64,000 bases of DNA. Source: Siphonodentalium dalli (taxonomy: Eukaryota; Mollusca; Scaphopoda; Gadilida; Siphonodentaliidae). The notes beneath the pieces are model-generated. The model had not been told where the DNA came from. It saw nothing but the letters and a program-made list of their open reading frames with translations, and ran no database searches. Numbering within the stretch: position 1 is the stretch's first letter; each line of letters begins with the position of its first letter. The translations under genes and the position numbers were made by a program. Below, piece by piece: positions 22,696-33,961 of the stretch. The stretch spans positions 171,500,310 through 171,564,309 of the forward strand of contig CP136064.1 in NCBI GenBank assembly GCA_032622095.1, given 5' to 3'.

Positions 22696-23767
22696 TTAAC
22701 CCTTTGGCGGGTGAGTACGTCATATATGACGTCATATCCATGGATGAATATATTATTGCAAATAGACTGAGTAATATTGTAATAATCGCCTATTGTAATA
22801 AAACTAAATCATACAGACAACAACATTATTAAAATCACAGAGCAATGTAAATGATAGAAATAATATTTATCCCGCAGGGTCGTAACACAACAAAGACAGG
22901 TCTGCCTGATTGACTACCTTTATTTAATGAATTATTAATCAAAAAGGTAGTCGTGAAATTATTGGTAGGATGTTCACTGTCCAGTTATCCATTTCTTGCT
23001 TCGCGTCTTCCTTTTTTGGCCCACAATCCGCCATGGCCACAAGCAAACAAGCGGAGTCCGTGGGAACCCGGACCTGAAACGAGACACTAGACCCCCTGGT
23101 TAGTGATGTCTGCTGGTCAGTGCCAAGCGAATGCCGCAGGATCACAAAACAAACAAACAAAAAAAAAAAAAAAGGGGGAGGGTGGGGGGGTTAATTTCAA
23201 ACAAAAACATACTTTCCCCAATTTTCGAATCTTGCGAAAAGATCTTGGCCCTCTCACGACTTGATCACGTGCCTCCGGCGATATAGTTCCGCTCTCCCGA
23301 TTTACTGAGAACGATCAGCGCCCTGGTTATATATTACCCTGATGCTGCTGAGAGTTTTTGGTAACATTGCGAATAAATTACCAGGCAGATGTTTACTTAT
23401 TAAATCTTATTAATGATCATATAGTACTGCATGTTAATCCCACCAATGGAATTTGTGTATCGATCCGCATGATCCATCAAATCTTTATTTAGCAACTGAC
23501 CCAATCGGGCATGTGATCTTGTTTTGGTTCTATTCTTAGTTTTGGTAAACAACTGCAAACGTGTCTCTTTAGCTGTCATGTTTTAGCGACCCGACGGGAT
23601 AAATGCGGTCGCTGTGCGACATTCGTTATATCCAATTTATATATCCATGAAAGAGTTATGAACATGGTAACATAATACTATCCTGAAACTACTGTCAATG
23701 ACATAATTGTCATTCCACTTCCAACCGTAAAACTATATAAAAGTCGTTCTACCCGCCAAAGGGTTAA
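22696..23767. mobile_element. Larger TTAA element, GGCGGGT ends
   Basis: TTAACCCTTTGGCGGGT is at the left and its exact complement, ACCCGCCAAAGGGTTAA, at the right; 1072 bases. Just inside the left end is GTACGTCATATATGACGTCATA, a CRE-like palindrome. The inside is more GC-rich than its surroundings. A 73-codon minus-strand frame (22939-23160) exists, but no transposase motif is seen. Non-autonomous by appearance. Confidence 0.85.
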
Positions 23768-23877
23768 GCTTTCGTTTCCTAGACCTACCTTTTGGTTATG
23801 GCCAACCCAGCGATGTCTACTATGGCTGATACCACTTGGCATGAACAGGGAGGAATTATAGTTGTTCCCCCCTTTTT

Positions 23878-24760
23878 AGCTCACCTGAGACGAAGTCTCC
23901 GGTGGAGCTATAGTCATCACTCCTCGTCCGTCCGTCCGTCTGTCTGTCTGTCCGTCCGTCAACTTTTTTAAAAACATCTTCTCCTCTGAAACCATCATAC
24001 CAAATTGGTTCATATTTGGTGTGGATGTTCCCTAGGTGACTCTCATTCAGATTTGTTCAAATGAGGTCACTGGGTTAAATAGTTGCCAAACCAGGGTCAT
24101 AACTCTATTCCTCCACAGTAATTCTTACAACAACTTCTTGTCCATAACCATTGTGCCGATTTAGCTAATATTTGGTATGGAGGGTCCTTGGGTGACTGGT
24201 GTTCAGATTTGTTCAAATGAGGTCACCCGGTCAATTAGTTGAGAAACCAGGGCCATAACTCATAGTAATTCTTACAATGACTTCATCTACAAAAATATTG
24301 GGCCGATTTAGCTTATATTTGGTACTGAGGGACCTTGGGTGACTGGGAATCAGATTTGTTCAAATTGGATCGCTGGATCATTAGGGGCAGAGCCAGGGAC
24401 ATAACTCTAAAAACCAAAAAATTACATTTTTGTATTTTGATCATATTTGGTGTGGATGTTCCCTAGGTGACTTTCATTCAGATTTGTTCAAATGAGGTCA
24501 CTGTGTCAAACAGTTGCGAAACCAGGGCCATAACTATATTCCTCCTTGGTAATTCTTATAACGACTTCTTGTCTATAACCATTGTGCCGATTTAGTTTAT
24601 ATTTGGTATGTGGGGTCATTGAATGACTGGGGTTCAGATTTGTTCAAATGGGGTCACTGGGTCAAATTCGGGTGCAGGCAGGGCCATAATTCCCAAAAAA
24701 ATAATAAAAAATTCAGGAACTCCTTGATCAATTTAACATACAAAAAAAATTATCACCCTC
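23878..24760 (+). repeat. Molluscan AGCTCACCTGAG repeat with internal tandem units
   Basis: It starts AGCTCACCTGAGACGAAGTC and then CTCCGGTGGAGCTA, a terminal hairpin, followed by CCGTCCGTCCGTCTGTCTGT. Inside, units with TTCATATTTGGTGTGGATG, TTCAGATTTGTTCAAATG and CAGGGCCATAACTC repeat about four times. I recall this type as abundant in bivalve genomes; that is memory, not a search. Confidence 0.8.
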
Positions 24761-25000
24761 CCCCCACATGACCCAGAACCCCCAACCAACAGCATTCCAC
24801 CCTATCTCATTTCCTAACTCACAGGATCTCCCCCACCAGCATATTAAGTCAATTGTATTAGCTACAGACAGAGAGAGTTAATATAAATACACACACAGGC
24901 ATCAATTGAGATGTTTATCAGGCTGACAGGTGTGAACTTAATGTACCAGACAGCACTCATGCCAATGTGTGTTATTAAAATAAAAACAAATTATTGTTCT

Positions 25001-25439
25001 CTAACCTGAATTTAGTGTGTCTGGCATTTGCAGAATGAGGTTCCCAGAGGGTGAATTTAGTTATGCTACCCTGCACAGCAGTCTAGCATCACCAAATACA
25101 CTAGCCAGGGTCCTCATTCTGCTTAAGCCTCATCTTCTGGGAAGTATATAGGCACTTAAATTGACATTTTTACTTACTTTTTCCCTTCTATTTAGTTTCT
25201 ATATCCCCTAATTTGTGAATATAAAATGCATAATTGAGGTGCCCAGTGGGTGCACATCACCAACTTTAACTGGAGAACTTCAATCTAATGCTATGTCTCC
25301 CATAGCAGTTGAGGCCTACACAGAATGAGGTCCTCAGAGGGTGAATTTGGTGATGCTAGCCCGCATTGCAGGATTGTGTCATTAAATTCACCCTTATGGG
25401 ACCTCATTGTGCAAATGTCAGACACTATGTTCAGGCTTG
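25001..25439. mobile_element. hAT-like MITE (CAAGCC family)
   Basis: CTAACCTGAATTTAGTGTG is at the left and TTCAGGCTTG at the right, with two internal hairpins. Flanking octamers ATTGTTCT and GCTGTTCG share only TGTTC, a weak duplication. Confidence 0.8.
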
Positions 25440-25875
25440 GCTGTTCGAATATTATGTTCTTAACCACCAGTATCCAATTGAACTCATTATACCCTGAAAA
25501 GAAAACTTGGGGGGGGGGGTATATTGGATTGAATTTGTCAGTATCTATGTCAGACTGTTTTCCCATCCATCCATCTGTCATTATGTCTCTATCCGTCCAT
25601 CAATTGTTTTCTTCTCCAGATACATATTAAAGACCAAATGGGTTTAAATATTTAGGTGTGGATGTAAATCCTTGTTTTGAACACAGCTGTAGGAGTAACA
25701 CAATACATTGGTATCACTGGGCAAATGTTTGTGCCATCATTAATTATCTTCATGTCAACAGGTCTCCCAGACATTCTTGTTGCTGATAGTGGCTTTATGA
25801 ATGGAATTTTATCCCATGTTTATCTCAGATACAAATTGCCTGTTTGAAAGATAAAGTTTATTTTTACTATTAATA
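25440..25875. other. Unassigned stretch
   Basis: Contains a G run near 25511 and CATCCATCCATC at 25564. No gene or named element is seen. Confidence 0.5.
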
Positions 25876-26008
25876 TTAACCATTTCATGACCAGAGTTGT
25901 GCTGGTGAGACCCTGTGCTTGTGCATTCTCTTATATATGCTCCCATGGGAAGCCTCCCATATAAAAGAGAATGCACTGGCTTTCCAGGTCATGGTAATTT
26001 TGTTAAGG
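25876..26008. mobile_element. Decayed TTAA MITE, CATGACGGGAGC family
   Basis: TTAACCATTTCATGACCAGA is at the left, with a shortened module (25917-25979). The right end is not clear; TGTTAAGGCAATAG at ~26002 is the spacer region of the family. Confidence 0.6.
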
Positions 26009-26070
26009 CAATAGGCATCCAAATAAATGATGTATGTCATATTCTTGCAGGGATGTCGCCACTGTGTTGG

Positions 26071-26071
<1 letters not shown>

Positions 26072-26101
<30 letters not shown>
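26072..26101 (+). repeat. Homopolymer run of 30 G
   Basis: This is an uninterrupted G run in AT-rich sequence. Its length may be inexact because such runs sequence and assemble poorly. Confidence 0.9.
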
Positions 26102-26102
<1 letters not shown>

Positions 26103-26127
26103 GATTTACAGATTTTTTCAATGAAAT

Positions 26128-26760
26128 GTAATTTTTGAGCTCACATCTTCTCTAGACTGAATGGGTTCATATTTGGTGTAGATGTTCCCTAGGTGACTTA
26201 CATTCATATTTGTTTAAATGAGGTCACTCTATCAAATGGTTATGAAGGCAGGGCCATAACTCTTGCTCTCCATAGTAATTCTTAAAAACTGCCTCTTCTG
26301 CTGTACCATCAGGTTGAACGGGTTCATATTTGGTATGAACAGTCCTTGGGTGACCTGGAGTTCAGATTTTTTTCTTCAAATGGGGTCATTGGTTTTAAAT
26401 GGGGTCAACTTGTCAACTAGGGGTCAAGCAAAGGAAAGTTTTCCTCTTAATATGCTTCCTTCACACAGACCATCAGGTCTATTTTATTGATATTTAGTAT
26501 GAAGGGTTCTTTGGTATCTGGGATTCAAATTTATTCAGATGGGGTCACCAGATTAAATAGACTGGGACCAGGGACATAACTGTATGTCTCTATAGTAATA
26601 CTTAAAAATGTCTTCTCAAGAGAGGTTGGACTATTTAGCTTACATATAGTATGGAGGATCCTTTAGTGACTGAGATTCAGATTTGTTAACATGAGGTCAA
26701 CCTGTCAAGAAATGACGGGGCTATGGGGACTTCACTTAAAACATCTACCTTGGAACTACC
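26128..26760 (+). repeat. Decayed copy of the AGCTCACCTGAG-type repeat
   Basis: Units with TTCATATTTGGTGTAGATG, TTCCCTAGGTGACTTACATT and CAGGGCCATAACTC match 23878-24760 in the same order. The terminal hairpin is reduced to GAGCTCACATC. Confidence 0.75.
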
Positions 26761-27620
26761 TGACTGATTAATGTTGACATATATATGTTGTTTTCGGGTT
26801 CATGGATAATTGGGCTTCAAACATGTCTAAATAGTTTATAAAACGGTGCTTGTGAGATTGGAAATTTTGAACAATTGAGAAAGTTTGAGACGTCAGTTGT
26901 GAAATTCTAACCTAAGACTTGGGAATCTGGAGCCCGGTCAGGAGGGGATATGTTGAGCTGGAGGGGGATCTGTAGTGTTCCATTGGTAATTTAAAGGTAG
27001 ATATTCGCTGATCGACATTAAGCCTCTCTAGCCACATATCCTGTGTAGATCCGCTTCTTTTAAAGTGATTATGAAAAGTTCTGACTGTTATGGTCTCAAG
27101 AGTCCCAGTCTTATCAGTCTTTGCAGTCTGGTGAGCGACCCCACAGTCTTTGACTGTCTTGTTTGTCATACAGTCTTAGGCTGTTTGTTAAACTTAAAGA
27201 TGTATTCAGGGTTCCAGGCTAATTTTGACAAAACACATTTTAATTTTTATTCAAATTCCAGTGTATAAAATAACTTATTTGGAACAAGAAGTGCTTCAAG
27301 AAAAACTTGCATTTTTAGAGGGACATCAAAAATTATTTTGTAAATTTTTCAATAACATAATGATATTCTTTGGTATTTATAGGTCCAGTTTAAAATGTCA
27401 TATTTTGTTTTCAACATTTTTCAACAGAACAAATAGCAGAAATATTGTTAAAATAACTTTGTTATGATGTTTTAATGGAGGTCTGGAACCCTGCATGCAT
27501 CTTTAATAGCGAACATGATCCTTCAAATGAATGAACTGAATTCAGCGAGTACTCAGTTATCAGATGGTTAATGCTTTATTTCATTCAGTTCTAAAAGTGT
27601 ACATTGAAACGGCCTGTTCT
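26761..27620. other. Unassigned stretch
   Basis: Frames at 26912-27268 on both strands are short and overlap each other. No element is recognised. Confidence 0.5.
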
Positions 27621-27883
27621 TTAACTGTTTCATGATTGGAGCTGCGCTGGTGCAGCATTAATTACCCTGTGCCAGTGCATTATCTTATATATGTGAGTCT
27701 CCCATAGGTCGCCTCGCATATATAAGAGAATGCACTGGCTTACAAGGTCAAGGTAAATATTGTTAGGCCAATGTATTCTCTTATATATGTGAGGCGCCCT
27801 GTGGGCGACTCACATATATAAGTGAATGCATTGGCACAGGGTTTTCGTAAAATTTCTGGAAGCTCCAGTCATGAAAGTGTTAA
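27621..27883. mobile_element. TTAA MITE, CATGACGGGAGC family, complete
   Basis: TTAACTGTTTCATGATTGGA is at the left, and CATGAAAGTGTTAA at the right. Modules are at 27672-27738 (CCAGTG outer pair, mixed centre TCCC facing GGTC) and 27768-27834 (CCAATG outer pair, centre GCCC facing GGGC). Confidence 0.88.
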
Positions 27884-28542
27884 TGTTCAAATCTAAGTCA
27901 GAGTAGTCAGCTTTAAGTCTGGTTTATGAATATTAATCTTTCACATTCTGCAGAATGAAAATTTCAATTGAATTGAAGGAAATCAGATGTATCTAATAAA
28001 TAGGCAGAATGAAACATGTGAATTTGCTAACGTTTTCTTACCGAGCTTGTTGCATCATGTTAGTATTGGAAGTATAAGTTGTACCTCATGGCATTGTAAA
28101 CAAGTTTGATAACTTAAACCAGTTCACACCACTGTGGCATTCTAGATTTATTGCACACACCCCACCCTCATGATTGTAGCTTGCATAATATTGAGGTTGA
28201 TACTGCTCATGTTGAAAGAAACCAATGATTTAGGTTGAGTAAACTTCATAACAGAAGGGTTGATAACGGTTAAAAATGTCTGGAAACTCTTGAAAAATGG
28301 GGAGGGGGATTTATTGATTGGATCACAAAAATTGCTTGTATATTAGACATATCGTTTAAGATGCTGTTTATATGGTCATTCTGAAAGTAAAGTTTAGTCA
28401 CTGTCAAGAAAGTTGTCAACATAATCGTGCTTTATTTACCAACGACAAGACAGATTTTTTTTCGTTGACATTTTGATATCTTCTGTAATTTGCTATAGTT
28501 TAACCTGGTGTGTGTAATAAATAAAACTGCCATGAATTCCAC
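27884..28542. other. Unassigned stretch
   Basis: AT-rich intergenic sequence with no recognised repeat or gene. Confidence 0.5.
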
Positions 28543-28777
28543 GAGCTTCCAAAAACCCTGTGCCAATGCATTCTCTTATATATGTGAGTCTCCCATAGGG
28601 AGCCTCACATATATAAGAGAACACATTGGCTTAACAATATTTACCTTGACCTGTGTAAGCCAGTGCATTCTCTTATATATGCCAGGCTCTCGATGGGATA
28701 CTCACATATATAAGAGAATGCCCTGGCACAGGACCTTTAATGATGCACCATTGCAGCTCCCGTCATGAGAGAGTTAA
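28543..28777. mobile_element. TTAA MITE, CATGACGGGAGC family, one end lost
   Basis: GAGCTTCC joined to AAAACCCTGTG marks a truncated left end. Modules lie at 28563-28629 (TCCC facing GGGA) and 28660-28726 (decayed). The right end is GCAGCTCCCGTCATGAGA followed by GAGTTAA. Confidence 0.8.
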
Positions 28778-28888
28778 CTAATCAATAGTGGTGTGACATC
28801 TGATGAGAAAATGGATCATCTAAAAACCAAGCATATAACAGTACTATTTAGTATAAATATTCCAATTTTATTTGTCTTTCAAGATTTT

Positions 28889-28906
28889 AATATATATATA
28901 TATATA
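28889..28906 (+). repeat. TA microsatellite
   Basis: About nine TA units. Confidence 0.8.
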
Positions 28907-28997
28907 CATGTATTAACATTTATGACCTGAGTGCTGTCAAGCTTGTGTATCTGCATTTTGATGTTGTGTTGTTTTAATGAAGGTTTGATTAGTATGT

Positions 28998-29215
28998 ACA
29001 TTGTAATGCCCTAAATAATTGACTCCTTAACCACAGCAGAATTATGGGTAATTTTTCAGGATTTAGTCGGAAATATGGCTTGTTGCCATTCATTGGAAAG
29101 CTCTCCCCGAGAGCTTTCCGATGAATGGCAACAAGCCATATTTCCGACTAAATCCTGAAAAATTACCCATAATTCTGCTGTGGTTAAGGGGTCGATTATT
29201 TAGGGCATTACTGTA
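28998..29215. mobile_element. TA-flanked hairpin MITE (CAGTAATGCCC family)
   Basis: TACATTGTAATGCCCTAAATA is at the left, and ATTTAGGGCATTACTGTA at the right. The inner arms meet at GGAAAGCTCTCC and GAGAGCTTTCC and are almost perfect. Confidence 0.92.
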
Positions 29216-29632
29216 AATTGTACTGGTGCCATGAGAAAGTCTTGACTCTTATGAGTGCATATGCATGCAACTTTTTATTGTGTATTTATGTTTTGTCATG
29301 ATTTTTTACCAAAGATTGTAAATGTGTGTTCAAATTATCATATTCATGTCAAAAGTGTTTAAAAGCCCACATAATGTTAAAGATTTCAATTATTTATGAT
29401 GTTACCTAAGTTCTTAAACTTAAGTTCCTGTTAAGTGATAGAAAATCACTCAAAGACTGTCCATTACCTCTGCCACAATGCATTGCATGTGACTATATTG
29501 CTAACTAAAGATAGAGTAATCTCCTCTTTTCTTTCGTTATGCGTGTTAATGATTCCAAAGAAGTACAAAACCTCTCAAAACTTGTCTGCAACACAAAATC
29601 TTCAGTTAACTTCAGATTTTGTTTAACCTCTT
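29216..29632. other. Unassigned stretch
   Basis: Nothing is recognised besides short unsupported frames at 29435-29721. Confidence 0.5.
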
Positions 29633-29951
29633 TGCTGCTAAATGACGTTATGTGCTGGGCTGTTGACGTTATTGCCATTTTCCAGTGGAAAAATATAACG
29701 GGAATATCACAAGAACCATAAAACTGACTCAGTTGAAAGGCTATTATAGTTCAAAATTGTGGAACATCACATATTGTTTGAAAATTTGAGATACAGTTAT
29801 TCCGATGCACCAATCTCTGAGTACCAGTTATGAATAATGGCTTACTGCTATTGTGCTGAAGTAGGTCCGTATGTACTACGGACCATATAGCACACGACGT
29901 GGACTTTCACGTCCGTAATAGTTACGGACGTCATAACAGCGAGGAGGTTAA
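29633..29951. mobile_element. TTAA MITE, TTAACCTC family
   Basis: TTAACCTCTTTGCTGCTAAA is at the left and ATAACAGCGAGGAGGTTAA at the right. Near the right end is the palindrome CACGTCCGTAATAGTTACGG, and GACGT occurs at both sides. It is distinct from the TTAACCCTTT families. Confidence 0.78.
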
Positions 29952-30444
29952 TCATTATAAAAATAAAATTAGCGGCCAAATATTAGATTACATGAGCAAA
30001 ATGGACATTTTAAACATTTGAAAGAAAATACTAATATTTCAAGTTGTCACTATCACAATCCTTTAAGTAACTTAACAGAAGTTCAGATCATGTAAATTTT
30101 ATGGCATGTAAAATTCATTTCCAACCAATTTGATACGTACTGAGAACACTCCTCCCAAAATTTCCCTTAAAAAATTATGATCAGTCTTCTTTTGATATTA
30201 TTGTTTTTAAATAAAATGATTTATGTGGTCTTCAGATAGCATAGATTCCTTCAGGTGATGTACTAGCTTGATTAAGTAGTTTTCTGTGTAGGTCCTTTTG
30301 AACTTTCCACATCCTGAGATACATGTAGGCTATTCGTGGAAACCCCTTAATTTTTTTTCGAGCATATAACTTTGGTTTATCTATGTTTTTGGAGCATTCT
30401 CGTTCCAGAGGTGTTTGATATTTATATCATAGTTTCGATTATTA
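29952..30444. other. Unassigned stretch
   Basis: AT-rich, no recognised features. Confidence 0.5.
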
Positions 30445-30679
30445 ATAACCCTTTCAGTGCCAAGTCCGATTTTTGTATCAACCCATATTTCCTTGATCAT
30501 TTTTCAAATTTATTGATTATAATAATGTGATACATTATAAAAAATATACATTGCAATGGTCTATTATTCATTTGAGCTCTTTCCATCAATGTATCACATT
30601 ATTATAATCAATAAATTTGAAAAATGATCAAGGAAATATGGGTTGATACAAAAATCAGACTTGGCACTGAAAGGGTTAA
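30445..30679. mobile_element. TTAA MITE, GTGCCAGG family, long-hairpin form
   Basis: Arms of roughly 95 bases run from CCCTTTCAGTGCCAAGTCCG inwards through TGATCATTTTTCAAATTTAT to ATGTGATACATT and its complement. The left TTAA is now ATAA. It has no 67-base module; its arms are the family terminus extended by other sequence. Confidence 0.88.
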
Positions 30680-30716
30680 GTGGGCTTTTAAAATCCATCT
30701 ATTCAGATAACTTCAG

Positions 30717-30959
30717 TTAACCCTGTCTGTACTAAATATTCATTGACTTGATCTTCCCTTAGGAAATGGTCATTTGTTGAACTTATTATATTAAAATTTC
30801 CAACCATAGTATATAAATCCTTCAGCACTTGTATTATCATTTTCATCATACTGTCGTCTGCTCATTTTTCCTGAACACCCCTCCAAATGAATAATAGACC
30901 ATTGCAATGTATAATTTTATAACTGATTCGGAGAATCCATTTAATATAGAAAGGGCTAA
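30717..30959. mobile_element. TTAA MITE, CTATACTAAATA family
   Basis: TTAACCCTGTCTGTACTAAA is at the left, and TTAATATAGAAAGGGCTAA at the right. Internal marks are TTAGGAAATG, CCTCCAAATGAATAATAGAC and GCAATGTATAATTTTATAAC. Confidence 0.82.
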
Positions 30960-31064
30960 AATGTCCCATCCCACCATACATTGCTATGTGGTGTTTGTCT
31001 TTCTTCAGAATTGGATGTGGGTTTTGATACATTTCACTGTTAGCTGCAATGCTAAGTTTACTGT

Positions 31065-31376
31065 CAAACCTGAAATAGTGTCTGTCATTTGCAGAATGAG
31101 GTCCCCAGAGGGTGAAATAAGTGATGCTAACCCATTTGATGGGCTAGCATAACCAAATTCACCCTCTGGGAACCTCATACTGCTATGGGAGACCTAGGAT
31201 CAGATTGAAGTTCCCAGTTGAAGTTGGTTATTCTCGACTATGCATTTTATCTTCTGCAAATTAGGGGATATAGAAACTTCCCAGAAGGGAAAAAGTAACT
31301 AAAAACAATGTTAATTTGAGACTTTAGATAATTCCCAGAAGATAAGGTCCAAGCTCAAACCTTCATAGACTTAGAA
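31065..31376. mobile_element. hAT-like MITE (CAAGCC family), right end decayed
   Basis: CAAACCTGAAATAGTGTCTG is at the left, followed by the first hairpin and the TTAGGGGATATAGAAAC middle. The right TIR is lost. TTTACTG occurs just before the left end and again at 31377-31383, which could be the target duplication. Confidence 0.7.
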
Positions 31377-31867
31377 TTTACTGATTATTCTGGTGTGTAA
31401 TCAAACCATGATTAAACTAGGTGTGTTCACAACATGATGCATGTATTTGATATATGATTCCTTTTTGAGATGTTGCTGGTCAAGTTGGAATATAGTCATG
31501 GTTTTGTGATTTTTTAGGGAATAATGCCCCTTTTTTTTACACTTTCTGATTTATAATTATATAATTTAACAACAACATCTTGTGGATCGAGAGTGTAATT
31601 GTGTAATTGATCCTCCGTAATTTTGTGCCAACTGCCGTTATTATTGTATATTCAAGATATTGTGTTTTTCTTTCACAGTTTCACTTGCATGAATTCACCA
31701 AATGTATATACATGACACCTTTTATAATATAACTCAGACCTTGTGATAACTGGATATTTCACGGTATTTGTTGACTTGTGAACTCATGCAACTATGATAT
31801 AAATAATAAGATGATTGATTTTATTGAGTTCTGGAATTATATATGATAACCAGTGCAAATATATAAT
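31377..31867. other. Unassigned stretch
   Basis: AT-rich, nothing recognised. Confidence 0.5.
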
Positions 31868-32378
31868 ACTAGCCGATGAGCCCGACGTTGTCCGGGCTAT
31901 TCAAAAACAAAATTTCAAGTCGATAGCTCTACCCGTTTCCGAGATCTGGTCTGCGCATGCGCGAAGCTGGCGTCACACGGGCTCGGCGACCCGATAAAAT
32001 TCTTATCCGGGGCAAGATACATTCACATAGCAAATTTCAAGTCGATAGCTCCACCCGTTTCCGAGATCTCATCTGCGCATGCGCGAAGCTGGTGTCGCAC
32101 GGGCTCGGCGACCCGATAAAATTCGTATCCGGGGCAAGATACATTCACATAGCAAATTTCAAGTCGATAGCTCCACCCGTTTCCGAGATCTCGTCTGCGC
32201 ATGCGCGAAGCGGGCGCCGCACGGGCTCGCCAATACGACAACGTTCACCGCCTGGTCAAACTACACACACGTACCAAGTTTCGTCCCGATCGGTCGAGAA
32301 TCGGAGATTTGTATAAATGACAGACAGACAGACAAACAAACATACATACAGACAGAGGTCTTCAAAATATATATGAGA
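31868..32378 (+). repeat. ACTAGCCG-headed repeat with 122-base tandem units
   Basis: It begins ACTAGCCGATGAGCCCGACG and ends CAGACAGACAGACAAACA-type sequence followed by ATATATATGAGATA. The unit CAAGTCGATAGCTC...GCGCATGCGCGAAGC starts at 31916, 32038 and 32160, a 122-base period. Its GC content is well above the surroundings. The frames of 100-119 codons here only read the tandem unit. Confidence 0.8.
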
Positions 32379-32423
32379 TAAAATTATATAATCAGAAGAT
32401 TGACTTAAAGAGTTCTGGAATTA

Positions 32424-32602
32424 AACAGAAATGCCCTAAATAATTGACTCCTTAACCACAGAAGATTTATGGGTTATTTTTCAGGATTTAGTTGAAAATA
32501 TGGCTTGTTGCCATTCATCAGAAAGCTCTCAGTGAGAACTTTCCGATGAATGGCAACAAGCCATATTTCCGACTAAATCTGACTAAATCCTCTAAAGTTC
32601 TC
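32424..32602. mobile_element. TA hairpin MITE, 3' end lost
   Basis: ACAGAAATGCCCTAAATAA is at the left. The right arm stops after TTTCCGACTAAATC, which is partly duplicated (TCTGACTAAATCC). Confidence 0.8.
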
Positions 32603-33407
32603 AGTGTATATCCTTTGATTAAAACACAACCAGATTACATATCAGATGTTTTATCATACACTGAACAGTTGGGTTTTAGCAAACTATCTTGAAAGGACAC
32701 CTCAAAAATAAAAGGCTATCATGTTGTAGATATTGGTCAATGTGACCTCATTGAGCAATGTAGAATTAGGCAGGATTTATTTAATGGCCCAATTAATTTT
32801 CGAATCACCAGATCACATTATATACAACATACTCCATATTATATATAATTTGAAAGAGGAAACTTCAAAACATTGTATTATCAACTGATCTGGTCAAATA
32901 AACTGGGAATATGTTGTTTTTGTTGAGGTACCGATGTGCGTTCTGTGCTTAAGTTTTATCAGGACTATACTGTAAAGTCTATTATTCTCAATCGAAGGGG
33001 GTATTTCTATTTCTTAGTTTGAATTCTGATGCATTCTGGGTTGTAACGGGGGAAGTCTTGGAATGAATCTGAGAATCTTTATCACTTGGTGGACACTCCT
33101 AGGCCACAGCTGTTCTGTATTCTGGTGGAATAGATATATTTTTGGTTCCTCTTCCAAATGGTATATAATATGGAATATGTTGTGTATAATGTTATCTGGG
33201 CATTCGAAAATTAAGTGGTCCTTTAAGAGTGTGATGTCACACTGCACATAGCTAGCGTCGATCATGTCAAATTTGAAAACATTTGTCACCATGTGACTCA
33301 TGGACACAACTGCCATGAGCATTAAAAGACCCCAAAATTATTTCAAGTCTTGAAATTACCTAGTGTAATGTTACACAACAGGCAACCATGCACTGATTAT
33401 CCTAATA
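32603..33407. other. Unassigned stretch
   Basis: No element is recognised. Frames on both strands at 33014-33322 overlap and are unsupported. Confidence 0.5.
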
Positions 33408-33879
33408 TTAACCCTTTCAGTGCCAGGTCCGATTTTTCTATCAACCCATATACCCTGTGCCAATGCATTCTCTTATATATGCGAGTCGACCATAGGTCGC
33501 CTCGCATATATAAGAGAATGCATTGGCCTAACAATTTTTCATCATTTGTTATTATTTTTTACAATTTTTTACAATTTTAATAATTTTTTCAACTATTCTT
33601 TAACAGACTTATTTTGTAGGTTTAGTGCCAGGGAATCTTACGTTTTTCATGGGCATCAAAATTATTACTATGAATACTTGGTGATAGTTTTGAGTTATAA
33701 CATGCCCCTAAGGTTTTATCCAGTTTGTTTTTAAATTCGCTAGCATGCTTAAGCATACCCAAAAAAAATTCAACCCAAACAAATATAAATGTTTTTATTT
33801 ATTTATATTTTTTTAGGGACGATTTTACAGATCGTAAATTAGGGCCAATAAGATCGGCACCTGGCACTGAAAGGGTTAA
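33408..33879. mobile_element. TTAA MITE, GTGCCAGG family, long form
   Basis: TTAACCCTTTCAGTGCCAGG and its complement, CCTGGCACTGAAAGGGTTAA, stand at the two ends, with no mismatch. One module is at 33460-33526. The stretch TTTTCATGGGCATCAAAATT and the GCTTAAGCATACCC part match 12744-13217 in the reverse direction. Confidence 0.94.
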
Positions 33880-33961
33880 AGCCACTCATGATGTTCAGCC
33901 AATTCATGTTTACATAAACAGGGTGGAAACAAAATCACCCATTAGTACATGTACTTACATC

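Noticed and set aside
31957-32316. Frames of 100-119 codons at 31957-32381
   Set aside because: They read the 122-base tandem unit of an ACTAGCCG-headed repeat in changing frames.
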